Source of the DNA: Enoplolaimus lenunculus | Lineage: Eukaryota; Nematoda; Enoplea; Enoplida; Thoracostomopsidae | Length of the DNA: 64,000 nucleotides | Direction of reading: 5' to 3' | Assembly (NCBI GenBank): GCA_030248215.1 | Contig: JASANG010000693.1 | Location: 217,936 to 281,935 of the forward strand | Shown here: piece after piece, positions 10,800-19,308 of the stretch | How positions within the stretch are numbered: the first letter of the stretch is position 1 | Layout of the letters: every line of letters starts with the position of its first letter | Notes under the pieces: generated by a model | Databases searched by the model: none | The model's input: only the letters and a program-made list of their open reading frames with translations | What the model was told of the DNA's origin: nothing | Program-made: the position numbers and the translations under genes

Positions 10800-11475
10800 T
10801 AAATTTTCAAATATATATTTAAATGTTGGAAAAAATACTCTTTATTTTGAGACAATCATTGTGTTAATAACCAAAATGTATAACCATAGGTCAACCGCCG
10901 GATATGGCAAAACGGACCTTAAGCAACAGAATAGTTTACTAAAGACTTTCTAGTATTTTGTTAAATTTTTGAACTTCAACTTAATTTTTGATAATTTTAT
11001 AATTTAAAGCCAAGTTTTTTCAATTCGCATCCAAGTGCGATTTTGTCACATTTTACATATTTGCTTGCGGTTTCGCATCACCCGGTCGAACTAAACAGTT
11101 TTAAACAACAGCGAATATTTTCTACTGTATCCCTCAATATTTCTTAAACAATGGCTGGGTTTCGGATACCCTACTTATGTACGGCTTAATGCTTAGATAT
11201 GTGCTAAGCAAATACTTAACCATTTTGTTGTTTTCAAAAGCGTACTTTTTAAGATGAGTAAATACTTAAGTCACTGACTAAATTTGACATATTTCAGTGT
11301 AAATAATCTAGGCATATTAACATAGGCCTAATGCAAATTGTAGAATCATGATGCCTCCTTAATATGAAGCAAAACTTTGGCTTTCTTGTTTTATCATAGG
11401 TCCTGTTGTCTGATATTGATTATTTTGCTCCAAATAGTAAGTACTTACTTAGGTCGGTGACTTACCTTATTGCTT
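10800..11475. other. Intergenic AT-rich region
   Basis: No gene found. A word AAATACTTAAGTCA(G/C)TGACT near 11250-11280 and 11430-11465 recurs on the opposite strand at 53440-53500, so part of it is a further diverged repeat. Confidence 0.4.
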
Positions 11476-11741
11476 AACCCTTTCTCACATTAATATTTGC
11501 AACTTCACATTATATGTAATTTCAAGGTGAGATTCGAACCCCAGTCTCAGGGGTGGGAGGCGTTTACGATGACCACTGAGCTATAGAAGCTTAACGCTCG
11601 AGCCCGAGGGGGCTCTCACGTCTTGTGAAGATTTTACACTGCACATATATGCTATAAGTCTTAAACACTGCTCACAGTGTGTGTATTGCTCGTACATTAT
11701 TGTATTTAGTTGCTCATAGTATACTCTATGGGTGAAAGGGG
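11476..11741 (-). mobile_element. TTAA-flanked MITE family F with tRNA-like module, copy 1
   Basis: TTAACCCTTTCTCACATTAA at the left and GGTGAAAGGGGTAA at the right. On the minus strand it has a tRNA-like A box TAGCTCAGTGG and B box GGTTCGAATCT separated by the usual distance. Confidence 0.8.
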
Positions 11742-11751
11742 TAAGCCCTAT

Positions 11752-11795
11752 TTTCACGTGCAAGTTCTCGCAGCAAAACCTTGCAAGTGTGAATA
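11752..11795 (+). repeat. Repeat family J, end fragment
   Basis: CACGTGCAAGTTCTCGCAGC and CTTGCAAGTGTGAATAG match the terminus of the family J copy ending near 22975. Confidence 0.55.
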
Positions 11796-12200
11796 GTGAT
11801 TAAGTATAATTTAAGTAAATTCTTAAATAAGGTTTCAGAAACCCAGCCAATATCTTTCAAAACTTTTAAACAAAATCTAACAAAACTTAAAGTTCGCCAG
11901 ATCACAATTGCGAGTTCACGCCCTCGTTCGTCAACCGTGAACGAACCTTTGTTTTCTCACTTGTCGATGCTTTACAAACATCCTACCCCAAGGACACGAG
12001 CAAATTCAGCCGTACGTCGAGGGCCGCCCTGCGAGTCTTTGGATTCAGGGCCAGAAAAGGCTCACTATTTGCCTCGGGCAAGCGAAGAAATATTCGCATC
12101 AAACAGTTTGCAAACGCCACGAACTCATGAACCGGATGTGTGTGTTAGAGTACTTCCGGCGACCGAAGAAGAAATGACAGAGTTTCAGGAAGCTTTCAAG
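11796..12200 (+). CDS. Calmodulin-like gene, N-terminal exon
   Basis: Open from 11796 to donor GTAAAT at 12201. Possible acceptors lie at 11838 (GGTTTCAG) and 11900 (GTTCGCCAG), the latter in phase 0; I favour coding from about 11901. It encodes a Ser/Arg/Pro-rich extension, then [14 protein letters not shown], the first EF-hand helix. Confidence 0.75.
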
Positions 12201-15187
12201 GTAAATCAACTTAAGCTGTGGCAAATTCGAAGTTTTGCCCAAAGTTATTAGGGCCACGCCAGAATTGAACCGGAACCGTGTTGCACTCGAATCATGCATG
12301 CTACCACTACACCATGAGGTCGATTGTTTGCAACAACTTCATATTCCGGTATATGCGAACATTTACGGCAATCTATGCTTTACATACACTTTACTGTGCG
12401 CATATACCAACTGACCCGAATTTTTGTATTTCGTCAGATGCTAATTTTCACTCTTGGATTCGAACCCGGGTGTCACGGGTAGGAAGCGTTTACGACGACT
12501 ACTCATAGGAGCTTGACGCTCGAGGGTGGTCCCACGACTTGTGCAGATTTTATACCACGCATACATTTACTGATTATGTTTGCATGTGCACAAGGCTCAT
12601 AATACACTGTATAGAAGAGTACGTGGTTATAGTCATGAACATTGCTTATTTGATATTTAGAACGGTAGCTTTAACTGTGTGTAGCACCTATTACCAGTTG
12701 GTGACAGCTCCTGTAACTTTCGAACCAATAAATGTCAAGGCCCAAAATTGAGATCATTTTTCGCATATGTGATTTGCTCTACTCCTGATCCGAAATTGAG
12801 GTTAACAACTGCAATAATTAGAGAGTTTGAAACGTTCTTACTAACTGATGATAACTGCTATACTCATTTGAGAATATGGGTCCAAAGATTGAATCAAGAA
12901 TTGGAACACCGTAGCTGTTGGATAAAAGCGTTTATAATCACCGCTTGGCCATAGGAGCGTACCCCTCTGTTATTCGGGTCACTACAGTAAAGTACGCATA
13001 AGAAATTGTTCAACACTGCGCATAGTGTATTTTGCGTACACAGTTTATGCTGAGTTGCACATATTTTACTCTATGAGTGAAACAGTAAGGGCTGCGCTAT
13101 ACTTTTGTGGACGTGCGGCGCAGTCCGGCGCGGTCCATCACCCGCACGATACTGTACGGCGCCGACCATCACCCGTACGGTGCCGTCCGTCGCCGTGCTG
13201 TATCGTACACTAATAACTCACGTATAAGCGTACGGTGACGGACGGTGCCGTTCAACTGACGGACGGTGCCGTTCAACTGACGGACGGTGCCGTTCAACTG
13301 ACGGACGGTGCCGTTCAACTGACGGACGGTGCCGTTCAACTGACGGACGGTGCCGTTCAACTGACGGACGGTGCCGTTCAACTGACGGACGTTGACGGAC
13401 GGCGCCGGACGTCAAGCGTAGCGCAACCCTTAAGCTGTGTTTAAGATGTTCGATCGTGACCGCAACGGCACAATGAACACCAAAGAACTCGGGTACGCAA
13501 TGCGAACGCTTGGACTCAATCCGACCGAAGATGAGCTGGTGAATATTATTGGCCAATTTGACGCAGACGGCAACGGAAAAATTGATTTTGTCGAATTTTG
13601 TCAAATGATGAAAGTTGTCAACAAAGAAACTGACCAAGAATTGATTCGAATGGCGTTTCGCGTTTTTGATAAGGTTTTACACTGTAAATTCCAATGAGTT
13701 GATTAATCAATTCAGCAAGCGAGTTTTAGTTATTTCTGAATTAATAACAGTAAACACATTAACGCACTCTAAGTTGAGTTGATTCTCTCTCTGAGTTCAG
13801 TTTATTCTGTATAAGTTGAATAATTAAGTCAGAGTGAGATTTATTGAGTCAGAATTCTGAGTTGTGAAAGTCCTAACTCACACTGAATGGATTCAACTCA
13901 TTCTGAGTTAAAATCAACTCACACAGATTTACAGTGTAGTCGATGCCGGAGTTAATTAATCAACTGACACCGAGTCAATTCAACTCAGAGTGAGAATCAA
14001 CTCAATTTAGAGTGAGTTAATGTTCACTGACATTAATTTACAAATAACCAGCTCGCTAGCGAATTGATTAATCAACGCATTGGAATTTACCGTTACTTGT
14101 TAAATTGAAAACAAAACACAAATGATTTGTGCTATTTTTAACAAAAATTATTCCGTTTTGTAAAACAGTTAGAAATACTTAAGATGAAAATTTGTATATC
14201 TTCAAATATTCGGGCACTATTTTAGAACATTTTATTTTAAAATTTCATGCCTGAATTTCATTTTATTCCTATTTTAGACAAAGGTGTTTTCGTAATCAAA
14301 CAATTTTACTTTAGCATTTTAAAATTTCATTCAATAAACCTTGAACGGTACGAATTTATTACAAAATCAATGTTTTTGTTAATTATTCACTATTCACTGC
14401 TAAACTATAATTTCTGCACTGTAAATTTCAATGAATTGGTTTAATCAACTCACGCGAAAAGTTCGTTATTTCTGAGTTAATAACAGTAAACATTAACTAA
14501 CTCTGAGTTGAGTTGATTCTCACTCTGAGTTCAATTGATTCCGGGTAAGCTGAATAATTAAGTCAGAGTGAGTTGTATTGACTCAGAATTCTGAATTTTG
14601 AAAGTCCTAACTTAGACTGAGTTGATTCAACTCATTTTGAGTTGAACTCAACTCACTGGGGCTTACAGTGATGCAAGATTGATACCTTGATACCCCGTCG
14701 GCCTGCCTCGTTTAAGCTGTTTGGTTTCACGTTAATTTTCTGCGAAATTTCGGAAATTCTTCCCTGAAAATTGAGACAAAATTAAAACGAAACGTGCTAA
14801 AATAAATTTCGCAAAATTATGCAAAGTTGTACTACCGAAATTGCCGGAACATCCGGCAAAATTCTGCCGGAGTCAGAGGCTGATTTTCTGCCGGACCCTG
14901 AGCCGGAGGGGGGACCTCCGGTTGTACCCTGGCTGCTTGTATATATTTTGTGGATATTTATTACACAGGATGGCAACGGATACATTACCCTCGAAGAATT
15001 TCGTCATTGCATGACAACTATGGGCGAATGCTTATCGGAAGCGGAAGTCAACGAAATGATTAGCGAAGTGGATGTCGACGGAGATAATCAGATTAATTAT
15101 GAAGAGTTTGTTCGCATGGTAGCACCTATTGTTTCAACGGGGGTCGCTACTCCGGTTGAATTAGGCGAGTCAGGGGTATGGTCGTAG
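11796..15187 (+). CDS. Calmodulin-like EF-hand protein with N-terminal extension
   Basis: Calcium sensor of the calmodulin family. Three exons are read: up to 12200, 13446-13673 and 14969-15187, all joined in phase 0. The core starts [18 protein letters not shown], follows calmodulin closely and has four EF loops: [36 protein letters not shown] (split by the second intron) and [12 protein letters not shown]. All have acidic positions 1, 3 and 12; the fourth has Asn instead of Gly at position 6. Before the core lie roughly 90 or more residues rich in Ser, Pro and Arg, absent from true calmodulin, as in some nematode calmodulin-like proteins; the true start is not resolved. After the usual end, about 20 extra residues ([18 protein letters not shown]) precede TAG. 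The protein should respond to calcium with altered fourth-site affinity; the target is unknown. Confidence 0.92.
12252..12321 (-). tRNA. tRNA-like sequence within an interspersed repeat
   Basis: On the minus strand: GACCTCATGGTGTAGTGGTA (A-box region) and CCGGTTCAATTCTGG (B-box region). The same module with the same upstream flank (CATATACCGGAATATGAAGT) is at 44165-44325, so this is a tRNA-derived repeat. Acceptor pairing is imperfect; function is doubtful. Confidence 0.5.
12448..12570 (-). mobile_element. MITE family F, fragment with tRNA-like module
   Basis: GGATTCGAACCCGGGTGTCA, GTTTACGACGACTACTCA and AGGAGCTTGACGCTCGAG match the tRNA-like part of family F; the left end is missing. The other end may be at about 13020-13085, separated by later insertions (families E and G). 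Confidence 0.6.
12672..12883 (+). mobile_element. Inverted-repeat MITE family E, copy 1
   Basis: GTGTGTAGCACCTATTACCA at the left and ACTGATGATAACTGCTA with TCATTTGAGAATATGGG at the right. Other complete copies: 34505-34722, 40538-40757, 60421-60642, 61069-61288, 63629-63842. It sits in the first intron of the calmodulin-like gene. Confidence 0.75.
12970..12993 (-). mobile_element. Family G terminus fragment
   Basis: TTATTCGGGTCACTACAGTA, the end of the TACTGTAGTGACCCG family, without its partner. Confidence 0.6.
13086..13432. mobile_element. GC-rich MITE family I with 21-base array
   Basis: TAAGGGCTGCGCTATACTTT at the left and GTAGCGCAACCCTTA at the right are inverted repeats. The inside holds about seven tandem 21-base units (ACGGACGGTGCCGTTCAACT plus G) at 13240-13395. 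It ends 13 bases before the EF-hand exon. Confidence 0.85.
13446..13673 (+). CDS. Calmodulin-like gene, EF-hand exon 2
   Basis: Acceptor TGTTTAAG ends at 13445, donor GTTTTA starts at 13674. It encodes 76 residues: EF loop 1, EF loop 2 and the central helix to AFRVFDK. Transposable elements end 13 bases before it and begin 6 bases after it. Confidence 0.95.
13680..13936. mobile_element. Palindromic MITE family D, copy 1
   Basis: Starts CACTGTAAATTCCAATGAGT and ends AGATTTACAGTG; the inside is repeated GAGTTGATT and AACTCA words in both orientations. It begins 6 bases after the donor of the EF-hand exon. Other copies are at 14417-14670, 38079-38340 and 59034-59276. Confidence 0.85.
13945..14092. 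mobile_element. MITE family D, partial copy
   Basis: TTAATTAATCAACT through AATCAACGCATTGGAATTTA, the same palindromic words, adjoining copy 1. Confidence 0.7.
14417..14670. mobile_element. Palindromic MITE family D, copy 2
   Basis: CACTGTAAATTTCAATGAAT at the left, GGGGCTTACAGTG at the right, arms of GAGTTGATTCTCACTCTGAG type. Second D element in the same intron. Confidence 0.85.
14820..14935. repeat. CCGGAG repeat family L
   Basis: TTGCCGGAACATCCGG, TTTTCTGCCGGACCCTGAGC and CCTCCGGTTGTACCCTGG words, shared with 21760-21870, 55545-55645 and 56615-56710. It ends 34 bases before the last calmodulin-like exon. Confidence 0.65.
14969..15187 (+). CDS. Calmodulin-like gene, last exon
   Basis: Acceptor TTATTACACAG. 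It encodes the rest of EF loop 3, the helix [21 protein letters not shown] loop 4 and a short extra tail to TAG. The open frame upstream of 14969 (from 14819) is a CCGGAG repeat, not coding. Confidence 0.95.
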   Translation, partial: DGNGYITLEEFRHCMTTMGECLSEAEVNEMISEVDVDGDNQINYEEFVRMVAPIVSTGVATPVELGESGVWS

Positions 15188-15229
15188 CCAGGATTTTAAA
15201 AAAGGGGTGTTGCGTTCTATAAGAGTTCC

Positions 15230-15409
15230 GGCCAATGTAAAGAACAGGGGCGGAACGCTATTATAAGCTCATTCCTAAGAATGAGTATATTCCTAAGCGT
15301 AAGCGTAAGCCTACGCCTAAGCCAAGCAAACAAGTTAGTCTAAAGGTTAAGCTTATTTTATTTCAGTCCCACAGAAAAACGTTCCTTCCCTGAGTATTAC
15401 ACGGGGCCA
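15230..15409 (-). mobile_element. TTAGGC MITE family A
   Basis: GGCCAATGTAAAGAACAGGG, GCCTAA-type words, then CAGTCCCACAGAAAAACGTT and ACACGGGGCC. Confidence 0.85.
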
Positions 15410-15528
15410 CAGTTTCAAAGGGGGGGCTGTTGTATTTCTTACAGAAACCGAGTCTGAAAACCCCTGTATAAAAATCCCAAACGGCGGGAGTTGACAGCTG
15501 AACTTCCGGCTATGGCTATACACATGGT

Positions 15529-15681
15529 GGCCCATGTATGGAATAGGGCCAGAACAGTTGTATAAGCATATTCCTAAGCGTAAGCCTAAACCTAAGTCAA
15601 GCAAAAATTAGTCTAAAGCTTAAATTGACTCTATTATAGCATCTCCGGCAAACGATCCGGCCGTGTTCTATACATGAGTCC
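15529..15681 (-). mobile_element. TTAGGC MITE family A
   Basis: GTGGCCCATGTATGGAATAG at the left, short CCTAAG words, AACGATCCGGCCGTGTTC and TATACATGAGTCC at the right. Confidence 0.75.
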
Positions 15682-15689
15682 ACATGATC

Positions 15690-16095
15690 AGTGGGTGTGA
15701 GTGCATCCAAGGGATTAAAGACAAATTAAAAATCAGTCAAAGTTTGCCCGTTCATCTAAGGGGAAGAATTTGAATTGATACCATACGTACAGGAAATCTT
15801 TTACTTGATATAAAGTACACTTCGAATAGATTAAGTTTCATTTTTCTGGAAATTTTCGTACTAATTTCGAAATCACTGCTTAAAACTTCTGAAAATGTCA
15901 TTAGCTATTCGTTTTAAACTGGAGGTCCTATGGTAAATTAACCCTTAGGGCTGTCGGCGAAAACCTTATCCTGAAGTGGCATTTGCAATAATGGTTAGTC
16001 TAAAGCGTTTTTAAAAGCTGGGACACTATCCTGTGATGTGAGAACGTCAGCTGTCGAGCCTACCGTTTTAACAGCGATTATGCCAAAAAACTCGT
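15690..16095. other. Intergenic region, nothing recognised
   Basis: No gene, no repeat that I can match within the window. Confidence 0.35.
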
Positions 16096-16366
16096 TTAAC
16101 CCTTTCACTCGTAGAGTATACTATGAGCAACTGAATACAAATAATATACGAGCAACACAGACACTGTGAGCAGTGTTTAACAATTCTAACATATACGCGT
16201 AGTGCAAAATTTTCACAAAACGTGACAACCCCCTTGGGTTCGAGCGTCAAGCTCCTGCAGCTCAGTAGTCACCGTAAACGCCATCCAGTCGTGAGACTGA
16301 AGATCAAATTTTACCTTGACATATCATATGAAATTGAAAATATTCATGTGAGAAAGAATTGAAATA
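16096..16366 (+). mobile_element. TTAA-type MITE family F with tRNA-like module, copy 2
   Basis: TTTAACCCTTTCACTCGTAG at the left, CATGTGAGAAAGAATTGAAA at the right. The tRNA-like A box CAGCTCAGTAG is on the plus strand. Terminal bases are diverged, so an older copy. Confidence 0.7.
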
Positions 16367-17194
16367 GCGTCCAGAGAACTTTCGTACCACTTTTCTTATC
16401 GTTTCGTGGCTATTTTCTGGCTATTCTCCCGACAATCAGCGTGCCTATGATTGGTACCATTTTATGGGCCTACAAAATAAAGGTTAATATTATTTCTGAT
16501 GTATGATCATACCCATTTCACACCCGCAAATAAAATTCATCGTGGCTCGGTTACTGTGTGTGATCCTTTGAGTGCTAAAATCAGCAGAAAGGAACTTGGA
16601 AGTTCTTTACTTGATGTCTTAAAAGGGAAATACTTCACTTAATCCAAAATAAACGCACCTGAGGGTCGTAATGTTAGCAGATCAAAGAGGCCGCCCGGGC
16701 CACAGGCCGGAGATCGAACTCAAAATTTGTGTATTAAAATTGAGCACTAAAATTGTGCATTTGGGTTTAATCCCTCGCAGTCTAGTGATTTCAAGAAATG
16801 TCACGCCGGAAATATCCGTTTATGCGCTGTTCACAATAATTCTGCCAACGATGCCACAAAATTTAGTATAAAGTCGTGTAGAACTAACTAGATTCAAGTT
16901 TTCATTTTGTCCAAAAATTACATATAATTTTTAATGTATAATAACTGTATAACCACTACGTGTATATATATAATTACTTATTTTATTTCAATAAACAAAT
17001 AAATAAATAAATAAATTTTCGTATTTCAAGTATACACGATATATATCCGCCACTCCAACAGGAAACGGAAACAGTCAATAAGTGATTTGGTTTCTTTGAG
17101 CAGTTTCTTGATACAATTTTGCCTAAAATTTTTTTCTGCCTTTAGCTGGCAGACGCGGTGCGAAAACGTTGTAAGCTTCCATGCGTATCTTTAA

Positions 17195-17475
17195 TCTTTG
17201 CACAAAAATATTGCATTTGCAACTTGCATGTTCAACTTGAGCTTGCACTGGACTCGTTGTGCAGCGCTGTCTGCCGCCGAACGGCGCCTCTAAGTCAATC
17301 AATTTTGTTTACAAATTATGGTGTTGTGCCATGGACGCAACACAAGTGGCGGACGGCGCCGGAAGTCCCCAAAAGCATAGCATAACCCTTACATGGTGCA
17401 ATGCAGATTAGAAAACATATATTAACTGCATATATGAATTGCAGTTGCTAAAACTTGAACGTGTGAATAAGGCTT
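17195..17475. mobile_element. Repeat J interrupted by GC-rich element I
   Basis: Family J words (TGCATTTGCAACTTGCATG at 17210; TTGCAGTTGCTAAAACTTG and ACGTGTGAATAAGGC at the end) flank an insert at about 17255-17393 that carries GCCGCCGAACGGCGCC and GGCGGACGGCGCCGGAAGTC and ends GCATAACCCTTA, the family I terminus. A nested insertion. Confidence 0.6.
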
Positions 17476-17697
17476 AAGAGAGACTTAGCGGATCCTGGCA
17501 ATCAAGTTTGTATCCCAAGCTTTTTCTATATCGTATGTCGTTAGTCCGTGTTACTTCTGATATGTCTTTGATCATTGGTTGTTTGAGTTTCCAGCGGCTG
17601 CCGCGTTTAAGGAATCGTGTCAAAAACTACATGTATTGAGCGAAGCTCGAACACACGTAAGCAGTTAAGCTAATATGCAAATTAGTTATTAGCTAAC

Positions 17698-18117
17698 TAC
17701 TGTAGTGACCCGATTAAGAGGGGGACTGATATTTATTTGGCCTCTCCAGAGGGTACCACTTGTTATTCGGTTACGGACTGTTATTCATTTTTTACTGCAA
17801 TTATCCGTTGAATTAAACGTTTATTTGTCTTGTGTCAATAGCTTGAGCGATAATACAAGGTTATACTTAGGAATGTATATACCTTCAAAATTTAAGTACG
17901 CTTTAAAGTTTTGAACTCAAGTTATTTGGTCCTGGAGTCATTTATGCACTACAATTAGGAATAACTGACCTTCATGGACTCTATAGGATTTAGGGACTCT
18001 ATCCGCATACGGACTCTTATTAGGGATACGGACTCTTATTGATTGAGACTCAAAATGGGGATCCCCCTCTTATTACCCTACACCCTGTTGTTCGGGTCAA
18101 TACAGTATTCATTTGTT
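17698..18117. mobile_element. Family G DNA-transposon derivative, copy 1
   Basis: Left end TACTGTAGTGACCCGATTAA, right end TTGTTCGGGTCAATACAGTA, 420 bases, no open frame. A second copy at 58188-58620 shares ends and interior (GGGGACTGATATTTATTT, TATTGATTGAGACTCAAAA). TA-flanked ends beginning C-A-G/C-T-G recall Tc1/mariner or pogo relatives. Confidence 0.75.
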
Positions 18118-18605
18118 GGTTTTGGAACTTTGTAAACAATTTATTCAGATTCCTCGCACTGAAAAACCGTTCAGTAACCGTAATAATTTGAGACATAATT
18201 TAAAAAGCCATTATTTAGGCTATCATTAAGCAAATATGCAAAGTAACTATTAGATAACTATTCGACAATCGGTTTTGAAGGTTTGTAGACAATTTATTTA
18301 GATTCCTCTCACCCAAAAACTCATTATTGCTGAAATTAGATTGCTAGTAACCCCAATAATTGGTGAAATATTGCAAAAACGCCTAATTTAGGCTTATCAA
18401 TTATGCTTATATGCAAATTATCTATTAATTAACTACTCAATTATCGGTCTTAGACGTTTATAAACAGTCTATGCAGATTTCTCGCAGCTAAAAACCCTTT
18501 TAGGCTGAAATTAGATTGCTTGTAGCTGTAATAATTAGCGAAATAAGGTAGAAAGTCCTTATTTAGGCTTAATTAATTATGCAAATTAACCTACAGCTGA
18601 TAAAT
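18115..18605. repeat. Tandem repeat, unit about 150 bases, three diverged copies
   Basis: Words AATTTATT(C/T)AGATTCCTC, CTGAAATTAGATTGCT, TTTAGGCTTA and ATATGCAAATTA recur in order three times with considerable divergence, directly after the family G element. Confidence 0.65.
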
Positions 18606-18644
18606 GGCTTAAAATTTTAAAACCCCATTGCGATGCTAGCACAA

Positions 18645-18829
18645 TAGAATAATTTGCTTCCAAATAAAAAAGATTATTAAAATCGGTTCAGCCGTTCCTG
18701 AGATTCTTTTCGGACGGACAGACAGACGGACGGACGAACATCCACTTTTCGTCCCCAGAGTACAAAACATAAAACGCTTCGCGAAACTCCGAGCCTGGCT
18801 CGGAGTTTCGCTTCGCTCAATTATTATTA

Positions 18830-18891
<62 letters not shown>
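18645..18891 (+). mobile_element. Probable LINE/SINE 3' tail ending in (ATT)n
   Basis: AAAATCGGTTCAGCCGTTCC and TTTTCGGACGGACAGACAGA are of the type seen at 3' ends of many invertebrate non-LTR elements (established for the motif type; family not identified). A hairpin AAACTCCGAGCCTGGCTCGG and about 70 bases of (ATT)n follow. It lies just downstream of the CACNB stop codon. Confidence 0.5.
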
Positions 18892-18934
18892 TGTACTATT
18901 TTCTTTTGTCTGTTTCTTCTATTTGTATATATAT

Positions 18935-19078
18935 TGTTGGTTTTGTTGCTGTTGTTTTTGTTGTTACTGTTGTTCTTGTTGTTCTTTTTGTTGTTGTTTC
19001 TGTTGTTGTTGTTGTTGTTGTGTTTCTTTTTGTTGTTGTTTTTGTTGTTGTTGTTGTTGTTGTTGTTGTCGTTGTTGC

Positions 19079-19157
<79 letters not shown>

Positions 19158-19190
19158 GCTGTTGTTGTTGTTGCTGTTGCTGCTGTTGCG
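18935..19190. repeat. (TTG)n / (CAA)n trinucleotide tract
   Basis: About 250 bases of TTG with TTC, TTT and CTG variants. Read on the minus strand in the CACNB frame it gives polyglutamine; plus-strand polyvaline, polycysteine and polyleucine frames are artefacts. Confidence 0.95.
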
Positions 19191-19308
19191 AATGTGGTGG
19201 CGACAGTGGCGACGGATGTGTTTCTCGCCAATATTTTTCAAGAAATTCAGCCAATCGTTCGCACGCATCATCCAGTTGATTCTCATCAAGGATCAAATCA
19301 AACATTTC
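18964..19308 (-). CDS. CACNB last exon: end of GK domain plus polyglutamine tail
   Basis: Acceptor TTTACAG, then [19 protein letters not shown] and [20 protein letters not shown], the conserved end of the beta-subunit core. About 74 residues follow, nearly all Gln with scattered Arg, Lys, Glu and Thr, to TAA at 18964-18966. No splice donor is seen before the tract, so it appears translated. Confidence 0.9.

Noticed and set aside
13218-13637. Minus-strand frame of 139 codons with VERHRPS repeats
   Set aside because: Reads the 21-base array and the antisense of the EF-hand exon.
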